Shown: positions 23,439 through 25,347 of the stretch, one piece after another
Numbering within the stretch: the first letter of the stretch is position 1
Layout of the letters: each line of letters opens with the position of its first letter
DNA from: a virus
DNA: 25,347 nucleotides
Strand: one strand, 5' to 3'
IMG/VR virus record: IMGVR_UViG_3300030090_000892
Span: 1-25,347 of that record
Translations under genes and position numbers: made by a program
The notes under the pieces: model-generated
The model's input: the letters and a program-made list of their open reading frames with translations, nothing else
Told to the model about the DNA's origin: nothing
Databases searched by the model: none

Positions 23439-24151
23439 AACTCTAAAACCCTTTGTTCAATTTTATTAGGCGGCTCAACAAACAAATCGGGTTGCTTATA
23501 TACGTCCTCAATCCGCTGACAAGCTACGTCAAAATACTTTGGCTCTAGTTCTATTCCGATAAACTTACGGCCCAGTTTTGCACAAGCGACTCCTGTTGTT
23601 CCGCTACCCATAAACGGGTCAACAGTTTCATCAAGGTCAACCCATTCAACCAGACGATGCATTAAAGCATCAGGCTTGCCCCATGCGCCCAACGGCCCCG
23701 ACATATTGCGCGGGAAAATCTGAACACTGTTTAGGTGCTTGCGTAAATTTGGAGTGTAAGTTCTGTTTCCAAGGCAATCTTTGCCAATAGAAGACTTCCC
23801 TTTTTTTTGAGGCTCCACTTCTTGAAATGGGCCAACGGCGGCTTTTCCAGCTAATCCGTACAAATAAATGTAATCGTGGGTCACTCTTGGAAGATTAGGG
23901 CTTACCCATCTGCCGTCTGCAAAATGCCAGACAAGCTCACAACGTGGTTTTCCAAGTTTCCGCTCAACCGCGTACCTCGACGGAGGAGAACAGAATGCAA
24001 TAATACTTTGGGCATTTGGAATTGACAATGTTGCCCAATCCTCAAACGGTGGATCAAGAATTAACGACTCTATTGGCCCAAGCGTTGGAATGATCTCAAG
24101 GCAGTCGCCTTGATATAACGTGCAATCTCCTATTTGGACTTTATTGACCAT
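23435..24151 (-). CDS. Beta-class N4/N6 DNA methyltransferase
   Basis: 238 residues. Catalytic motif LILDPPFEDW (DPPF at 33-36) precedes the SAM-binding motif DPFMGSGTTGVACAKLG (178-194) and FIGIELEPKYFDVA (197-210), with WGKPDALM (157-164) between them. This is the beta-class order, and D-P-P-F suggests adenine-N6 methylation. It is a stand-alone enzyme without a restriction partner in the window, so probably a phage orphan methyltransferase protecting or marking phage DNA. The start overlaps the preceding stop by 11 nt. The target sequence cannot be deduced. Confidence 0.93.
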   Translation of the reverse strand: MVNKVQIGDCTLYQGDCLEIIPTLGPIESLILDPPFEDWATLSIPNAQSIIAFCSPPSRYAVERKLGKPRCELVWHFADGRWVSPNLPRVTHDYIYLYGLAGKAAVGPFQEVEPQKKGKSSIGKDCLGNRTYTPNLRKHLNSVQIFPRNMSGPLGAWGKPDALMHRLVEWVDLDETVDPFMGSGTTGVACAKLGRKFIGIELEPKYFDVACQRIEDVYKQPDLFVEPPNKIEQRVLEL

Positions 24152-24323
24152 CGAACCGCCTCGATGCTTTGCATTCTCTTGCCAACCTCAAAAGGTCTTC
24201 ACCCAATTTAATAGCTTGGTCATCCGATACTTTAACCATCGAATAATCACTCCTATCCTCACCCTCGCCTTGGAGACAAATCCCGACTTTTCCATTTTCA
24301 TACCTCGCCCAAATTAATCTCAT
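24141..24323 (-). CDS. Small unknown protein (60 aa)
   Basis: The 60-residue product starts MRLIWARYENGKVGICLQGE and ends KLGEDLLRLARECKASRRFD then GQ. Beta strands are followed by a C-terminal amphipathic helix. No family is recognised. The case for it being real is the tight coupling: its ATG overlaps the preceding TGA (ATGA) and its TAA overlaps the methyltransferase ATG by 11 nt. Confidence 0.7.
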   Translation of the reverse strand: MRLIWARYENGKVGICLQGEGEDRSDYSMVKVSDDQAIKLGEDLLRLARECKASRRFDGQ

Positions 24324-24559
24324 ACGACTTCACGCCGCTTGCGATATGCCGCTGTTTTGCAAGCTCCGCTACACCATTTTCTACTTTTTCTTGGCACAAC
24401 ATAATTAGAACAGCCTTCACAAGAGCATTTCGTAATCCCCAACAAACCACGCATCAAAAACATAACCTCATCGCGATCTTCGTCATTACGTTTGTTCATT
24501 AAGCTAACAACATCTTTTAACCTTATTCTTCTATCAATGGTCTCAACCTTCTTAGTCAT
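24320..24559 (-). CDS. CGNR-like zinc-finger protein
   Basis: A 79-residue protein with a basic helical N-terminus and a C-terminal zinc-finger-like segment: CSCEGCSNYVVPRKSRKWCS followed by GACKTAAYRKRREV. The C-x4-C ... RxSRKWCSxxCK..A..RK pattern resembles the CGNR/FxD.SR.RRxWCS finger of small phage and actinobacterial DNA-binding proteins. It is the first gene after the long spacer with the candidate structured RNA. The SD is strong (GGGGAG, 8-nt spacing). Likely a nucleic-acid-binding regulator. Confidence 0.75.
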   Translation of the reverse strand: MTKKVETIDRRIRLKDVVSLMNKRNDEDRDEVMFLMRGLLGITKCSCEGCSNYVVPRKSRKWCSGACKTAAYRKRREVV

Positions 24560-24604
24560 CTATTTCTCTCCCCTAGTTTGACTCTTGGTGAGTGTCTGAA
24601 GCTA

Positions 24605-24770
24605 AAGGCATAGCAAGACCACCCTGATAAGAATCAAGGCGGTGCCAGCCTAAAGCGTAAAGTTTGACTCCCGGAGCCGCGCCTTCGCTTTCGGCCCATT
24701 GCGTCAGATAGCTCCGCAACGGTTTGTGTCTGCTTCCGACCTTGCTATCAGGCCGCTAACCGCCCCCACA
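24605..24770 (-). ncRNA. Candidate structured RNA/leader in gene-free spacer
   Basis: The spacer 24560-24837 has no credible gene. Minus-strand RNA shows long-range pairings. Fold B: ATAGCAAG (24748-24741) with CTTGCTAT (24617-24610), 8 perfect pairs, extended outward by GGC/GCC and AGC/GCU with bulges. Immediately adjacent is an 11-bp hairpin 24643-24633/24628-24618 with a 4-nt loop and two G.U pairs. Fold A: GGCGGT (24764-24759) with ACCGCC (24643-24638) and GCCTGA[T]AGC (24753-24744) with GCTTTAGGC (24656-24648). The two folds share bases and exclude each other. An internal CGGAGC/GCTCCG stem is possible in both. The G.U pairs favour the minus strand. It lies upstream of the zinc-finger/methyltransferase genes. 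No known class is recognised, and chance pairing remains possible. Confidence 0.4.
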
Positions 24771-24837
24771 CATTTCGCACCGGGCTTGCCCTTGGTTAGA
24801 CCCCACAGTAGGGCTTTAAATTGAGGTGCTGCCGTTT

Positions 24838-25182
24838 TTAGCCGACCACACTCAATCGAGGCTTCTCCATGCGCTCTAACAAAGTACGCATCTTGTCAGC
24901 CAGTTCTTTACGTTCATCTTCGTCTTGGTCTTCAAATCTCGCTTGGTTTAACCAAGTCGATGGCATTGGAATAAATCGCTCTTCTTGTTCTTCTTCGATC
25001 CGCATTTTCCAACGGAACGCCAAAGCCGCCTCTACCAATTCCTCTGGGGTAGCCTTCGCCAGAATCTTTACGCCACAAGTAGAAGTCATTTTCCCGCCGC
25101 CCGTGATCTCATCAAAGGTCGCACGGGCCACCGCTTTCTGTGACTTGCGAGGGTAGGCTTTCCAGAAATCTTCAAACGACAT
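24838..25182 (-). CDS. Replication-type small protein with FWKAYPRK motif
   Basis: 114 residues from the chosen ATG (MSFEDFWKAYPRKSQKAVAR). A start 32 codons further upstream would lie within the preceding gene and lacks an SD, whereas this one has AGAGGT 6 nt upstream. FEDFWKAYPRK, then a TPEELVEAALAF helix and RFIPMPSTWLNQARFEDQ, is the pattern of the C-terminal domain of phage and plasmid replication proteins (FWxxYPxK ... PxxWLNxxRWxD). Here it occurs without the usual N-terminal winged helix, so it is a stand-alone version. Its ATG overlaps the upstream DnaA-like gene. Confidence 0.75.
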   Translation of the reverse strand: MSFEDFWKAYPRKSQKAVARATFDEITGGGKMTSTCGVKILAKATPEELVEAALAFRWKMRIEEEQEERFIPMPSTWLNQARFEDQDEDERKELADKMRTLLERMEKPRLSVVG

Positions 25183-25347
25183 TCGGCACCTCTGCAATGT
25201 TAAGGGCTTTCTCGCATCGGCGTATTGCGCGACTAAAATCTTGGCACTTGTTCCAACGATCAAATTGTGAAAGTGCATGAGAAACAGTAGAATGATCTTT
25301 GTGAAAAAAGCGGCCTATTTTGGCTGGCCCTGCCCCATTGTACTTGT
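25172..25347 (-). CDS. Partial protein with DnaA domain IV-like DNA-binding motif
   Basis: The 5' part lies beyond the right edge; 57 codons plus stop remain. They read KYNGAGPAKIGRFFHKDHST then VSHALSQFDRW. The I-G-x-F-x-x-K-D-H-S-T-V-x-H-A signature is that of the DnaA C-terminal domain, which reads DnaA boxes. No evidence for the AAA+ part is available here, so it may be a full DnaA-like initiator or a small phage protein with only this domain. The stop overlaps the ATG of the next replication-type gene by 11 nt, which suggests the two act together at the replication origin. Confidence 0.8.
   Translation of the reverse strand, partial: KYNGAGPAKIGRFFHKDHSTVSHALSQFDRWNKCQDFSRAIRRCEKALNIAEVPNVV

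Noticed and set aside
24575-24764. Possible tRNA or tmRNA in the spacer.
   Set aside because: No GGTTCRANYCC T-arm, no CCA-ready acceptor pairing and no anticodon arm on either strand.
24573-24780. A frame reading MCGGG, then an amber TAG, then about 60 open codons up to 24573, with RCEMCGGG (CxxC) before the TAG; a possible readthrough zinc protein.
   Set aside because: Other genes here end with TAG, so amber is a normal stop. No SD precedes the ATG, the downstream part has no good start, and the other two frames look equally protein-like. An RNA element explains the region better.
24730-24890. A second minus-strand frame (FKALLWGLTKGKPGAKC...) running out of the replication-type gene into the spacer.
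   Set aside because: No ATG/GTG start with an SD; most of the upstream part is simply out-of-frame coding sequence.
25183-25278. Longer N-terminus for the FWKAYPRK protein.
   Set aside because: It lies in the coding region of the overlapping DnaA-like gene and lacks an SD; the internal ATG has one.
1-25347. CRISPR arrays, insertion sequences, integrase and attachment sites.
   Set aside because: No regularly spaced repeats, transposase motifs or tyrosine/serine recombinase motifs were seen; a lysogenic lifestyle cannot be judged from this window.

Overview
The window looks like about 25 kb of a short-tailed (podovirus-like) bacteriophage genome, or a related prophage or metagenomic contig. 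Nearly every gene is on the minus strand, tightly packed, with stop/start overlaps (ATGA, TTGA, TAATG). A P22-type order of packaging, head, tail and ejection genes is readable without gaps. No integrase, lysis gene, RNA polymerase or DNA polymerase is visible. A DUF6456-like protein and the general character of the capsid, fibre and ejection proteins suggest an alphaproteobacterial, probably marine, host. This host guess is inference from family resemblance, not a database result.

Read in the direction of transcription (right to left), the layout is as follows. (1) 25347-22826 is a replication/DNA-modification module: a DnaA domain IV-like protein cut by the window edge, a small replication-like protein, a gene-free spacer with a candidate structured RNA, a CGNR-like zinc-finger protein, a small unknown protein, a beta-class DNA methyltransferase, a DUF6456-like protein and a 57-residue zinc-ribbon protein. 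(2) A strong terminator at 22801-22776 is followed by a packaging and head module: a structural protein with a GDTILAHINP motif, a ParB-domain/DNA-methyltransferase fusion, small and large terminase, two tandem paralogous small proteins, portal, a small protein, scaffold, major capsid protein and a decoration-like protein. (3) A second terminator at 13650-13621 is followed by the neck, tail and ejection module: a tiny basic protein, an HhH-domain protein, a P22 gp4-like adaptor, a 767-residue protein with an ADP-ribosyltransferase-like domain, a gp10-like beta-propeller tail protein, a GNAT-like protein and three ejection/internal-virion-type proteins. (4) A third terminator at 4356-4334 is followed by tail fibre genes and one further partial gene.

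The single exception to the minus-strand layout is a 72-codon plus-strand gene (9879-10097). It has an excellent extended -10 promoter and Shine-Dalgarno, and sits between the tail gene and the 3' end of the ADP-ribosyltransferase-like gene, where it looks like a moron (an independently expressed cargo gene).

The most unusual signals are: a spacer at 24560-24837 with long-range pairings that form two mutually exclusive folds; three intrinsic terminators that each end 10-15 nt before the next start codon, leaving no room for a promoter; the plus-strand moron convergent with an ART-like effector gene; and a WDxxxWDxAEW motif shared by a small packaging-region protein and the tail protein.
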